64,000 nucleotides of DNA from Mesostigma viride (Eukaryota > Streptophyta > Mesostigmatophyceae > Mesostigmatales > Mesostigmataceae), in assembly GCA_009746045.1 (NCBI GenBank), contig RPFO01000080.1, forward strand, positions 12,008,802 to 12,072,801, in the 5' to 3' direction. The translations under genes and the position numbers were made by a program. The notes beneath the pieces are model-generated. The model did not search any database. It saw nothing but the letters and a program-made list of their open reading frames with translations, and was not told the DNA's origin. This document shows positions 1-13,100 of this stretch, piece after piece (the stretch's first letter is position 1; each line of letters begins with the position of its first letter).

Positions 1-932
1 CCCTCCATCCCTCTCCCTCTCCCTCTCCCTCTCCCTCTCCTCTCCCTCTCCCTCTCCTCTCCCTCTCCCCTCTCCCTCTCCCTCTCCCTCTCCCTCTCCC
101 TCTCCCTCTCCTCTCCCTCTCCCTCTCCGTCTCCTCTCCCTCTCCTCTCCCTTCCCTCTCCTCTCCTCTCCTCTCCATCTACCCTCTCTCTCCCTCTCCC
201 TCTCCTCTCCCTCCACCTCATCCCATCTCCTCCTCTCGCCTCAGTCCTCTCCCTCTCCCTCCTCCCTCTCCCTCTCTCCTTCTCCATCTCCCTCCCTCCC
301 TCTCCCTTCTCCTTTCTACCTCTCCCTCTCCTCTCCTCTCCTCCCCTCTCCTCTCCCTCTCCCTCTCCCTCTCCCTCTCCTTCTCCCTCTCCCTCTCCCC
401 TCCCTCTCCCTCTCCCTCTCCCTCTCCTTCCCTTCTCCTCTCCCTCTCCCTCTCCCTCTCCTCTCCCGTCTCCCTTCTCCCTCTCCCTATCCTCGTCCCT
501 CTCCCCTCTCCTACTCCTCCCTCTCCCTTTCCCTCTCCCCTCTCCCTCTCCCTCTCCCTTCCCTCTCCCTCTCCCTCTCCCTCCCCCTCCCTGCTCCCTT
601 CTCCCCTGCCCCTCTCCTCGTCCCTCCCTCTCGCCTCTCCCCCTCGTCCCTCTCCCTCTCCCTTCTCCCTCTCCCTCTCCCTCCCTTCATCCCTCTCCCC
701 TCCCGTCTCCCTCCTTCTCCTCTCCCCTCTCCCTCTCCCTCTTCCCTCTCCCTCTTCCCTCTCCCCTTCCCTCTCCCTCTCCCTCTCCCTCTCCTCTTCC
801 CTTCTCCCTCTCCCCTCCATCCCTCTCTCTTTCCTTCCCTCTCTCCCTCTCCGTCCTTCCCTTCCTACTCTCTCCCATCTCACCTCTCCCTCTCCCCTCA
901 CCTCTCCCTCTCCCTCCCCTCTCCCTCTCCCT
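1..932. repeat. CCCTCT-type polypyrimidine repeat
   Basis: Nearly pure C/T on the plus strand, built from degenerate CCCTCT and CCTCT units. The long open frames in it are only low-complexity translation (Arg/Glu/Gly on the minus strand). It ends about 100 bp before the first recognisable exon of the root-cap-like gene, so it probably lies in an intron of that gene. A purine/pyrimidine mirror repeat of this kind can form triplex DNA. Confidence 0.95.
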
Positions 933-1037
933 TCCTCTGTGTGGGACTTTCACCCCCGCTCTTCTATCCCCTGTCTGACTGCCGTCATGCGGTTACTTGC
1001 TTACTTGTGCTGCGCGCCGCATGCCTGTTGGTGGCAG

Positions 1038-1157
1038 AGTGCTTCGACAACTCGTGGAACGGCACCGACACGGGTTGTAGCAGCAGCACCCCGCACTGCC
1101 TGCACGACAACCACACCGACGGTTACGCAACCAATCTGGTTGGCTATGACTGTGCAG
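1038..1157 (+). CDS. Exon: Cys-rich module 1
   Basis: Follows GTGGCAG and ends before GTATGT. In phase 1 it reads ECFDNSWNGTDTGC then TPHC and finishes GYDCA, 40 codons with four cysteines. The sequence just upstream reads in the same frame as a hydrophobic stretch (LLVLRAACLLVA), so an alternative is that this is the first coding exon with a signal peptide lacking a recognised Met. Confidence 0.65.
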
Positions 1158-4100
1158 GTATGTAGGCCTGTAGGTCTGCGCATGCGCGCATGGGCTAATC
1201 AACCTCACCATCCATCCACATACACTCACGAACGCATACAGTTGGGTTATGCTGTTGCACCTAAACCTTGCAATGCGCTTCTCGGAGTGAGCATGTGGGG
1301 GATGCTCGTTGCACCACTTACCAGCTAAAGTAAGCAATGCTGTCTAGGACAGCTGGCAAGGAGTGTTAACAGAAGCTGATTGTGGAAGCTGATGCCCGTT
1401 ATGGTGGCTGGTCCAAAGCAGCTTGGCTTGCCTCTAATTGGTTGTCGGGAAGCCGCGAACGCTAATTGTTTTCAATGCTTTGGTAATATTTGCACCAAAA
1501 TAATGTGGAAATCCTCCTAGAGCCTGCATGTCTGAGGCAAATCCTGTCTCCCTTCCCCTGCTTGACTTCAATCTTTGCTGCGCTTGGGACCGTGGCGGCC
1601 CTGGTCACACTACCCAGTGCCCTCCAAGCTGCTCTGGTTGCGCCTATCCCTTGGGCTCACTGGATCCGACGGTGGGGTGCCTGCATTGTGGGAATGGGGG
1701 GCTGGGGCTGGGGTTCGTGGCTGCTTGATGTGGTCTATGCGCCATTGGTTGGTCAGAGTGCGATCCTTCCATCTATGAAGGATCTGATTCGGAGGCTGGC
1801 TTTGGCTGCACCGACGATAAGCCCCTTTGCAGCTATACGGATGAAGCAGCCGGCCCTGTCGAACAGCTCTGGAAGCCGAGGTGCTTCGGTAAGCTTTTGT
1901 TGTTGTTTTTTGCTCGGTCGTCAAGGGACGGGAAGACCGTACCTGGTGGAGCTTTGCCTTGATACTTCACTTTGTGGGCGGCTCCACGCTAGTTGTTGGT
2001 GGTATATCTGCGTGGATGTGGATGACAACTAACTAGTGAGACGACTCCCTTAACTGAAATAAAAAGTTTATCTGTAAGCTTTTCATTCTGGAGACGTGGC
2101 AGGGAGATGTGACGCCATGTTAGCGCTTACCTTCTTCGACGGTGTGGCAAGGGGTACTATAGTAGACCCTGCTTGGGGAAAAAGACAGCTCCACTCGTGA
2201 TTACCTGGCGATGTGGCACCTCTCGCCACCGTTGGCTCCATTGGCGATGTGGCACCCTTCTGTCTACCTTTTGGGACTTAAGATTTTCCTTGGCTGCTGT
2301 TTTCCCTCTGCAGTCTGCACTCGTCGTGCATATGATACTGCACAATTGCACGCTGCCACCACCCCTTTGCTAGATATCCAAGTATCGAGGCCCTTCCCTG
2401 CACTTGTTGAGGGCGGTGTTCCCACTCCTGGTACACCGTGCCCTTCCTGTTTCTTGCACCCAGGCTCTGCTAGCACAGGTTGTTTGCCATGCAATCGGTC
2501 AGGGCTGCGCCGTTTGCTGTGCTGTAGGGCGGATGTGTCTCGTGGGCTTACCACCGGCATCACCGTCCCAACTCGGGACCAACATGGGTTTGTGTGGTAG
2601 CCTCCAGAGCGCGCCAGCTGTCCGGCATGACCAAGTCCATCGGCTGCCATTGAAGTGGTATGGAAAGAACACGAAGCGAAAAGCTCTTGGGTGGCACTCT
2701 CGCGCTGCTTCTGACCTTGTCCACATGGCTGTGCGTGCCGGAGGACAGCTTGCAGAGACACCAAGCCATCTAATCTCAACGCGGAAGGGGAGGCTGACTA
2801 TGCTTGCGACGAGGGGACTCCTTTCTGCGCCGACCTGCTCCAAGTTCCCGATCGGGTTTTGGACCTGATTCTCGTTCCTATCTTTCGCAGCAGACCTATC
2901 TTTCGCAGCCCGGGCAACTACGTCGGCAGCTTCTGCGCAGGTGATGATGACATGGTTGCATCTCGGTGGCAGCTTCTGCGCAGGTGATGATGCCTCCCCT
3001 TGCGTGTGCTGCCAGACTTGATGTCGTCAGCTGTTCATGTCGCCAGCCTCATTTCCTTGGTTTGCCCTTGGTTAGCAGAACCTGCTCCATTTGCCCATTC
3101 CTTGTCGCGCGCGTTCCTTGCTCGACATCACCGCTGTCCCTTGTCGCGCGCGTTCCTTGCTCGACATAACTGCTGTCCCTTGTTGCGTGCGCTCCTTGCT
3201 CGACATCACCGCTGTCCCTTGTCGCGCGCGCTCCTTGCTCGACATAACTGCTGTCCCTTGTCGCGCGCGCTCCTTGCTCGACATAACTGCTGTCCCTTGT
3301 CGCGCGCCCTCCTTGCTCGACATAACTGCTGTCCCTTGTCGTGTGCGTTCCTTGCTCGACATAACTGCTGTCACTTGTCGCGCGCGTTCCTTGCTCGACA
3401 TCACCGCTGTCCCTTGTCGCATGCGCTCCTTGCTCGACATCACTGCTGTCCCTTGTCGCGTGCGTTCCTTGCTCGACATCATGGCTGTCCCTTGTCGCGT
3501 GCGCTCCTGCTTCCTGGGCCACCTTTGGGATGCTCCCTGCCTAGCGCAAGCAAGGCAAGGAGGCGGCTGCTTCTGAACAGTGATCGTGCTGCCGTCATCA
3601 TCGTCTTGCTTGTCCCTTGCAAGCGCACTCTCCCACATTCCCCTTGCCATGAGGGCCCACTAACACACCTGCTGGCTACATGATCAATAACACCGTTATG
3701 CAGCAAGCTCGAGCTGTCTCATGTCGAGCACAGGTCGCGGGATGTGGGTCCGCTAGTCGCGTGGCGCAGTGTGTTGCGTGGGCAAGAGCGGGCTGGTCTA
3801 TGTACAGTCATTCCCTCGTTAAGTTACGATTCTTAAGTTTACGTTCCTGTGTTAAGTTTGGACTACAGTATGGGCGGCGACCGTAACTTCAGCCTGGGTG
3901 CCACTGTAGCTTAACTCAGGATTGAGCCAAACTGTAGGCGTCTGGCTACTTTTGGCTGCGAAGGAGGCCATTTTTGGCCAAGTCCGGACGTCCGGACTCC
4001 GGAACAGGGGACCTGCTATGCTAATAGCTAAGTGCGACGACTCTATCTAACTAATTGTGGCGTTTTAGGAGGCAAAATAGGCCATGCAGTTAATTAGTGG

Positions 4101-7100
4101 CAAGTAGGCCGAACTCGGCAGGGAGCTGGGAACCCGGATTCCTGGAAGACAGAACCTAGCTGGCGCCAGGCTACAGGATAAACTGCTCAGTTGGAACTGC
4201 ACTGAGGTGTACTAGCAAAGTCGCAGCTGCCAATGACACTATCAGCCAATCACTGACGCGTCCCGCTGCGCCCAGCCTCGCCACATCCAGAAATGGTACG
4301 AAATCCCGTACTTTGATTCTGCAGCTGAATCGGGCTTGACGAGAGCTGTCGAATGCCGTATAGAAGTCCGTTAGAGGGGGGGGGTGGGCTGCTAGCCTCA
4401 TTCTACCGCTAAGTTACATAAATCCGTGGTAAGTTCGGTCCCCACGTTAAGTTACGACGCCCAGAATTTGGTGGCGATCGTAACGTAACGCGGGAATGAC
4501 TGTATATGCCACCAGTAGTACGGCAGCATCAGCCTCGTGAGAAACGGTAGCGTGCTTGCACTCTGTGCCGTCTCGTCCTTGCATCGTGCAGAGTGCGTGG
4601 ACGACCTGGAGCAAGCGAGCATTGTCGGGGGCTTTGACCCTCTCACCAACACGCTCTACGACCTCAACTGCAACAGCAGCCACCCCTTCTGCATTGATGG
4701 GAATGCGACCCTGGGAAGCCAGGATTACGGCTTCTGCTCCGGTGGGTGTGCGCGGCAGGGGTGCGGGTTCTTTCTTCCAACTATGTCTAGAAAATGCCAA
4801 TGCCATGTGGCATCTTCAAAACCAATGCGTTGGTGGATTTTTTGAATGTGTGGTCGACTTTGAATGGCAGAGGCCGCTGGTGCTGCTTTCCCCCACGGTC
4901 GGACAATGGTTTATGTTCAATGTCGGACGGTGCCCACACCGTGCGAGTGACAGGTGTGAGCACACTAGTTTCATGTGTCCGCCCACTAGGCACTTTGTGG
5001 CTGCTCCCGCTCTCCTCTCCCTGCCAAGCACGATGCAAGAACAGTGCACGCCTTGTTCCCTGCCAAGCACGATGCAAGAAGAGAGCACGCCTTGTTCCCT
5101 GCCAAGCACGATGCAAGAAGAGAGCACGCCTTGTTCCCTGCCAAGCACGATGCGAGAAGAGAGCACGCCTTGTTCCCTGCCAAGCGCGATGCAAGAAGAG
5201 AGCACGCCTTGTTCCCTGCCAAGCGCGATGCAAGAAGAGAGCACGCCTTGTTCCCTGCCAAGCGCGATGCAAGAAGAGAGCACGCCTTGTTCCCTGCCAA
5301 GCGCGATGCAAGAAGAGAGCACGCCTTGTTCCCTGCCAAGCACGATGCAAGAAGAGAGCACGCCTTGTTCCCTGCCAAGCACGATGCAAGAAGAGAGCAC
5401 GCCTTGTTCCCTGCCAAGCGCGATGCAAGAAGAGTGCACGCCTTGTTCCCTGCCAAGCGCGATGCAAGAAGAGAGCACGCCTTGTTCCCTGCCAAGCACG
5501 ATGCAAGAAGAGAGCACGCCTTGTTCCCTGCCAAGCACGATGCAAGAAGAGAGCACGCCTTGTTCCCTGCCAAGCGCGATGCAAGAAGAGAGCACGCCTT
5601 GTTCCCTGCCAAGCGCGATGCAAGAAGAGAGCACGCCTTGTTCCCTGCCAAGCGCGATGCAAGAAGAGAGCACGCCTTGTTCCCTGCCAAGCACGATGCA
5701 AGAAGAGAGCACGCCTTGTTCCCTGCCAAGCGCGATGCAAGAAGAGAGCACGCCTTGTTCCCTGCCAAGCGCGATGCAAGAAGAGAGCACGCCTTGTTCC
5801 CTGCCAAGCGCGATGCAAGAAGAGAGCACGCCTTGTTCCCTGCCAAGCGCGATGCAAGAAGAGAGCACGCCTTGTTCCCTGCCAAGCGCGATGCAAGAAG
5901 AGAGCACGCCTTGTTCCCTGCCAAGCACGATGCAAGAAGAGAGCACGCCTTGTTCCCTGCCAAGCACGATGCAAGAAGAGAGCACGCCTTGTTCCCTGCC
6001 AAGCACGATGCAAGAAGAGAGCACGCCTTGTTCCCTGCCAAGCGCGATGCAAGAAGAGAGCACGCCTTGTTCCCTGCCAAGCGCGATGCAAGAAGAGAGC
6101 ACGCCTTGTTCCCTGCCAAGCACGATGCAAGAAGAGAGCACGCCTTGTTCCCTGCCAAGCACGATGCAAGAAGAGAGCACGCCTTGTTCCCTGCCAAGCG
6201 CGATGCAAGAAGAGAGCACGCCTTGTTCCCTGCCAAGCACGATGCAAGAAGAGAGCACGCCTTGTTCCCTGCCAAGCACGATGCAAGAAGAGAGCACGCC
6301 TTGTTCCCTGCCAAGCGCGATGCAAGAAGAGAGCACGCCTTGTTCCCTGCCAAGCACGATGCAAGAAGAGAGCACGCCTTGTTCCCTGCCAAGCGCGATG
6401 CAAGAAGAGAGCACGCCTTGTTCCCTGCCAAGCACGATGCAAGAAGAGAGCACGCCTTGTTCCCTGCCAAGCGCGATGCAAGAAGAGAGCACGCCTTGTT
6501 CCCTGCCAAGCACGATGCAAGAAGAGAGCACGCCTTGTTCCCTGCCAAGCACGATGCAAGAAGAGAGCACGCCTTTCCCTGCCAAGCGCGATGCAAGAAG
6601 AGAGCACGCCTTGTTCCCTGCCAAGCACGATGCAAGAAGAGAGCACGCCTTGTTCCCTGCCAAGCACGATGCAAGAAGAGAGCACGCCTTGTTCCCTGCC
6701 AAGCACGATGCAAGAAGAGAGCACGCCTTGTTCCCTGCCAAGCACGATGCAAGAAGAGAGCACGCCTTGTTCCCTGCCAAGCGCGATGCAAGAAGAGAGC
6801 ACGCCTTGTTCCCTGCCAAGCACGATGCAAGAAGAGAGCACGCCTTGTTCCCTGCCAAGCACGATGCAAGAAGAGAGCACGCCTTGTTCCCTGCCAAGCA
6901 CGATGCAAGAAGAGAGCACGCCTTGTTCCCTGCCAAGCACGATGCAAGAAGAGAGCACGCCTTGTTCCCTGCCAAGCGCGATGCAAGAAGAGAGCACGCC
7001 TTGTTCCCTGCCAAGCGCGATGCAAGAAGAGAGCACGCCTTGTTCCCTGCCAAGCACGATGCAAGAAGAGAGCACGCCTTGTTCCCTGCCAAGCGCGATG

Positions 7101-10100
7101 CAAGAAGAGAGCACGCCTTGTTCCCTGCCAAGCGCGATGCAAGAAGAGAGCACGCCTTGTTCCCTGCCAAGCGCGATGCAAGAAGAGAGCACGCCTTGTT
7201 CCCTGCCAAGCGCGATGCAAGAAGAGAGCACGCCTTGTTCCCTGCCAAGCGCGATGCAAGAAGAGAGCACGCCTTGTTCCCTGCCAAGCACGATGCAAGA
7301 AGAGAGCACGCCTTGTTCCCTGCCAAGCGCGATGCAAGAAGAGAGCACGCCTTGTTCCCTGCCAAGCGCGATGCAAGAAGAGAGCACGCCTTGTTCCCTG
7401 CCAAGCGCGATGCAAGAAGAGAGCACGCCTTGTTCCCTGCCAAGCGCGATGCAAGAAGAGAGCACGCCTTGTTCCCTGCCAAGCGCGATGCAAGAAGAGA
7501 GCACGCCTTGTTCCCTGCCAAGCGCGATGCAAGAAGAGAGCACGCCTTGTTCCCTGCCAAGCGCGATGCAAGAAGAGAGCACGCCTTGTTCCCTGCCAAG
7601 CACGATGCAAGAAGAGAGCACGCCTTGTTCCCTGCCAAGCGCGATGCAAGAAGAGAGCACGCCTTGTTCCCTGCCAAGCGCGATGCAAGAAGAGAGCACG
7701 CCTTGTTCCCTGCCAAGCGCGATGCAAGAAGAGAGCACGCCTTGTTCCCTGCCAAGCACGATGCAAGAAGAGAGCACGCCTTGTTCCCTGCCAAGCGCGA
7801 TGCAAGAAGAGAGCACGCCTTGTTCCCTGCCAAGCGCGATGCAAGAAGAGAGCACGCCTTGTTCCCTGCCAAGCGCGATGCAAGAAGAGAGCACGCCTTG
7901 TTCCCTGCCAAGCGCGATGCAAGAAGAGAGCACGCCTTGTTCCCTGCCAAGCGCGATGCAAGAAGAGAGCACGCCTTGTTCCCTGCCAAGCGCGATGCAA
8001 GAAGAGAGCACGCCTTGTTCCCTGCCAAGCGCGATGCAAGAAGAGAGCACGCCTTGTTCCCTGCCAAGCGCGATGCAAGAAGAGAGCACGCCTTGTTCCC
8101 TGCCAAGCGCGATGCAAGAAGAGAGCACGCCTTGTTCCCTGCCAAGCGCGATGCAAGAAGAGAGCACGCCTTGTTCCCTGCCAAGCGCGATGCAAGAAGA
8201 GAGCACGCCTTGTTCCCTGCCAAGCGCGATGCAAGAAGAGAGCACGCCTTGTTCCCTGCCAAGCACGATGCAAGAAGAGAGCACGCCTTGTTCCCTGCCA
8301 AGCACGATGCAAGAAGAGAGCACGCCTTGTTCCCTGCCAAGCACGATGCAAGAAGAGAGCACGCCTTGTTCCCTGCCAAGCACGATGCAAGAAGAGAGCA
8401 CGCCTTGTTCCCTGCCAAGCGCGATGCAAGAAGAGAGCACGCCTTGTTCCCTGCCAAGCACGATGCAAGAAGAGAGCACGCCTTGTTCCCTGCCAAGCAC
8501 GATGCAAGAAGAGAGCACGCCTTGTTCCCTGCCAAGCACGATGCAAGAAGAGAGCACGCCTTGTTCCCTGCCAAGCACGATGCAAGAAGAGAGCACGCCT
8601 TGTTCCCTGCCAAGCGCGATGCAAGAAGAGAGCACGCCTTGTTCCCTGCCAAGCGCGATGCAAGAAGAGAGCACGCCTTGTTCCCTGCCAAGCGCGATGC
8701 AAGAAGAGAGCACGCCTTGTTCCCTGCCAAGCGCGATGCAAGAAGAGAGCACGCCTTGTTCCCTGCCAAGCACGATGCAAGAAGAGAGCACGCCTTGTTC
8801 CCTGCCAAGCGCGATGCAAGAAGAGAGCACGCCTTGTTCCCTGCCAAGCACGATGCAAGAAGAGAGCACGCCTTGTTCCCTGCCAAGCGCGATGCAAGAA
8901 GAGAGCACGCCTTGTTCCCTGCCAAGCACGATGCAAGAAGAGAGCACGCCTTGTTCCCTGCCAAGCACGATGCAAGAAGAGAGCACGCCTTGTTCCCTGC
9001 CAAGCACGATGCAAGAAGAGAGCACGCCTTGTTCCCTGCCAAGCGCGATGCAAGAAGAGAGCACGCCTTGTTCCCTGCCAAGCGCGATGCAAGAAGAGAG
9101 CACGCCTTGTTCCCTGCCAAGCGCGATGCAAGAAGAGAGCACGCCTTGTTCCCTGCCAAGCGCGATGCAAGAAGAGAGCACGCCTTGTTCCCTGCCAAGC
9201 ACGATGCAAGAAGAGAGCACGCCTTGTTCCCTGCCAAGCGCGATGCAAGAAGAGAGCACGCCTTGTTCCCTGCCAAGCACGATGCAAGAAGAGAGCACGC
9301 CTTGTTCCCTGCCAAGCACGATGCAAGAAGAGCACGCCTTGTTCCCTGCCAAGCGCGATGCAAGAAGAGAGCACGCCTTGTTCCCTGCCAAGCACGATGC
9401 AAGAAGAGAGCACGCCTTGTTCCCTGCCAAGCACGATGCAAGAAGAGAGCACGCCTTGTTCCCTGCCAAGCACGATGCAAGAAGAGAGCACGCCTTGTTC
9501 CCTGCCAAGCACGATGCAAGAAGAGAGCACGCCTTGTTCCCTGCCAAGCACGATGCGAGAAGAGAGCACGCCTTGTTCCCTGCCAAGCGCGATGCAAGAA
9601 GAGAGCACGCCTTGTTCCCTGCCAAGCGCGATGCAAGAAGAGAGCACGCCTTGTTCCCTGCCAAGCGCGATGCAAGAAGAGAGCACGCCTTGTTCCCTGC
9701 CAAGCGCGATGCAAGAAGAGAGCACGCCTTGTTCCCTGCCAAGCGCGATGCAAGAAGAGAGCACGCCTTGTTCCCTGCCAAGCACGATGCAAGAAGAGAG
9801 CACGCCTTGTTCCCTGCCAAGCGCGATGCAAGAAGAGAGCACGCCTTGTTCCCTGCCAAGCGCGACGCAAGAAGAGAGCACGCCTTGTTCCCTGCCAAGC
9901 GCGATGCAAGAAGAGAGCACGCCTTGTTCCCTGCCAAGCGCGATGCAAGAAGAGAGCACGCCTTGTTCCCTGCCAAGCGCGATGCAAGAAGAGAGCACGC
10001 CTTGTTCCCTGCCAAGCGCGATGCAAGAAGAGAGCACGCCTTGTTCCCTGCCAAGCGCGATGCAAGAAGAGAGCACGCCTTGTTCCCTGCCAAGCACGAT

Positions 10101-13100
10101 GCAAGAAGAGAGCACGCCTTGTTCCCTGCCAAGCGCGATGCAAGAAGAGAGCACGCCTTGTTCCCTGCCAAGCGCGATGCAAGAAGAGAGCACGCCTTGT
10201 TCCCTGCCAAGCACGATGCAAGAAGAGAGCACGCCTTGTTCCCTGCCAAGCGCGATGCGAGAAGAGAGCACGCCTTGTTCCCTGCCAAGCGCGATGCAAG
10301 AAGAGAGCACGCCTTGTTCCCTGCCAAGCGCGATGCAAGAAGAGAGCACGCCTTGTTCCCTGCCAAGCGCGATGCAAGAAGAGAGCACGCCTTGTTCCCT
10401 GCCAAGCGCGATGCAAGAAGAGAGCACGCCTTGTTCCCTGCCAAGCACGATGCAAGAAGAGAGCACGCCTTGTTCCCTGCCAAGCGCGATGCAAGAAGAG
10501 AGCACGCCTTGTTCCCTGCCAAGCACGATGCGAGAAGAGAGCACGCCTTGTTCCCTGCCAAGCGCGATGCAAGAAGAGAGCACGCCTTGTTCCCTGCCAA
10601 GCGCGACGCAAGAAGAGAGCACGCCTTGTTCCCTGCCAAGCGCGATGCAAGAAGAGAGCACGCCTTGTTCCCTGCCAAGCGCGATGCAAGAAGAGAGCAC
10701 GCCTTGTTCCCTGCCAAGCGCGATGCAAGAAGAGAGCACGCCTTGTTCCCTGCCAAGCGCGATGCGAGAAGAGAGCACGCCTTGTTCCCTGCCAAGCGCG
10801 ATGCAAGAAGAGAGCACGCCTTGTTCCCTGCCAAGCGCGATGCAAGAAGAGAGCACGCCTTGTTCCCTGCCAAGCGCGATGCAAGAAGAGAGCACGCCTT
10901 GTTCCCTGCCAAGCGCGATGCAAGAAGAGAGCACGCCTTGTTCCCTGCCAAGCGCGATGCGAGAAGAGAGCACGCCTTGTTCCCTGCCAAGCGCGACGCA
11001 AGAAGAGAGCACGCCTTGTTCCCTGCCAAGCGCGATGCGAGAAGAGTGCACGCCTTGTTCCCTGCCAAGCGCGACGCAAGAAGAGAGCACGCCTGTTCCC
11101 TGCCAAGCGCGATGCAAGAAGAGAGCACGCCTTGTTCCCTGCCAAGCACGACGCAAGAAGAGAGCACGCCTTGTTCCCTGCCAAGCGCGATGCAAGAAGA
11201 GAGCACGCCTTGTTCCCTGCCAAGCGCGATGCAAGAAGAGAGCACGCCTTGTTCCCTGCCAAGCGCGATGCAAGAAGAGAGCACGCCTTGTTCCCTGCCA
11301 AGCGCGACGCAAGAAGAGAGCACGCCTGTTCCCTGCCAAGCGCGATGCAAGAAGAGAGCACGCCTTGTTCCCTGCCAAGCACGACGCAAGAAGAGAGCAC
11401 GCCTTGTTCCCTGCCAAGCGCGATGCAAGAAGAGAGCACGCCTTGTTCCCTGCCAAGCGCGATGCAAGAAGAGAGCACGCCTTGTTCCCTGCCAAGCGCG
11501 ATGCAAGAAGAGAGCACGCCTTGTTCCCTGCCAAGCGCGATGCAAGAAGAGAGCACGCCTTGTTCCCTGCCAAGCGCGATGCAAGAAGAGAGCACGCCTT
11601 GTTCCCTGCCAAGCGATGCAAGAAGAGAGCACGCCTTGTTCCCTGCCAAGCGCGATGCGAGAAGAGAGCACGCCTTGTTCCCTGCCAAGCGCGATGCAAG
11701 AAGAGAGCACGCCTTGTTCCCTGCCAAGCGCGATGCAAGAAGAGAGCACGCCTTGTTCCCTGCCAAGCGCGATGCAAGAAGAGAGCACGCCTTGTTCCCT
11801 GCCAAGCGCGATGCAAGAAGAGTGCACGCCTTGTTCCCTGCCAAGCGCGATGCAAGAAGAGAGCACGCCTTGTTCCCTGCCAAGCGCGATGCAAGAAGAG
11901 AGCACGCCTTGTTCCCTGCCAAGCGCGATGCAAGAAGAGAGCACGCCTTGTTCCCTGCCAAGCACGATGCAAGAAGAGAGCACGCCTTGTTCCCTGCCAA
12001 GCGCGATGCGAGAAGAGAGCACGCCTTGTTCCCTGCCAAGCGCGATGCAAGAAGAGAGCACGCCTTGTTCCCTGCCAAGCGCGATGCAAGAAGAGAGCAC
12101 GCCTTGTTCCCTGCCAAGCACGATGCAAGAAGAGAGCACGCCTTGTTCCCTGCCAAGCGCGATGCAAGAAGAGAGCACGCCTTGTTCCCTGCCAAGCGCG
12201 ATGCGAGAAGAGAGCACGCCTTGTTCCCTGCCAAGCGCGATGCAAGAAGAGAGCACGCCTTGTTCCCTGCCAAGCGCGATGCAAGAAGAGAGCACGCCTT
12301 GTTCCCTGCCAAGCACGATGCAAGAAGAGAGCACGCCTTGTTCCCTGCCAAGCGCGATGCGAGAAGAGAGCACGCCTTGTTCCCTGCCAAGCGCGATGCG
12401 AGAAGAGAGCACGCCTTGTTCCCTGCCAAGCACGATGCAAGAAGAGAGCACGCCTTGTTCCCTGCCAAGCACGATGCAAGAAGAGAGCACGCCTTGTTCC
12501 CTGCCAAGCGCGATGCGAGAAGAGAGCACGCCTTGTTCCCTGCCAAGCGCGATGCAAGAAGAGAGCACGCCTTGTTCCCTGCCAAGCGCGATGCGAGAAG
12601 AGAGCACGCCTTGTTCCCTGCCAAGCGCGATGCAAGAAGAGAGCACGCCTTGTTCCCTGCCAAGCACCATGCAAGAAGAGAGCACGCCTTGTTCCCTGCC
12701 AAGCACCATGCAAGAAGAGAGCACGCCTTGTTCCCTGCCAAGCGATGCGAGAAGAGAGCACGCCTTGTTCCCTGCCAAGCGCGATGCAAGAAGAGAGCAC
12801 GCCTTGTTCCCTGCCAAGCGCGATGCAAGAAGAGAGCACGCCTTGTTCCCTGCCAAGCGCGACGCAAGAAGAGAGCACGCCTTGTTCCCTGCCAAGCGAT
12901 GCAAGAAGAGAGCACGCCTTGTTCCCTGCCAAGCACGATGCAAGAAGAGAGCACGCCTTGTTCCCTGCCAAGCGCGATGCAAGAAGAGAGCACGCCTTGT
13001 TCCCTGCCAAGCGCGATGCAAGAAGAGAGCACGCCTTGTTCCCTGCCAAGCGCGATGCGAGAAGAGTGCACGCCTTGTTCCCTGCCAAGCACCATGCAAG

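Noticed and set aside
1-932. Telomeric repeat
   Set aside because: CCCTCT units are degenerate and match neither plant (CCCTAAA) nor Chlamydomonas-type (CCCTAAAA) telomeres.
218-953. Arg/Glu/Gly-rich minus-strand proteins
   Set aside because: Low-complexity translation of the CCCTCT repeat.
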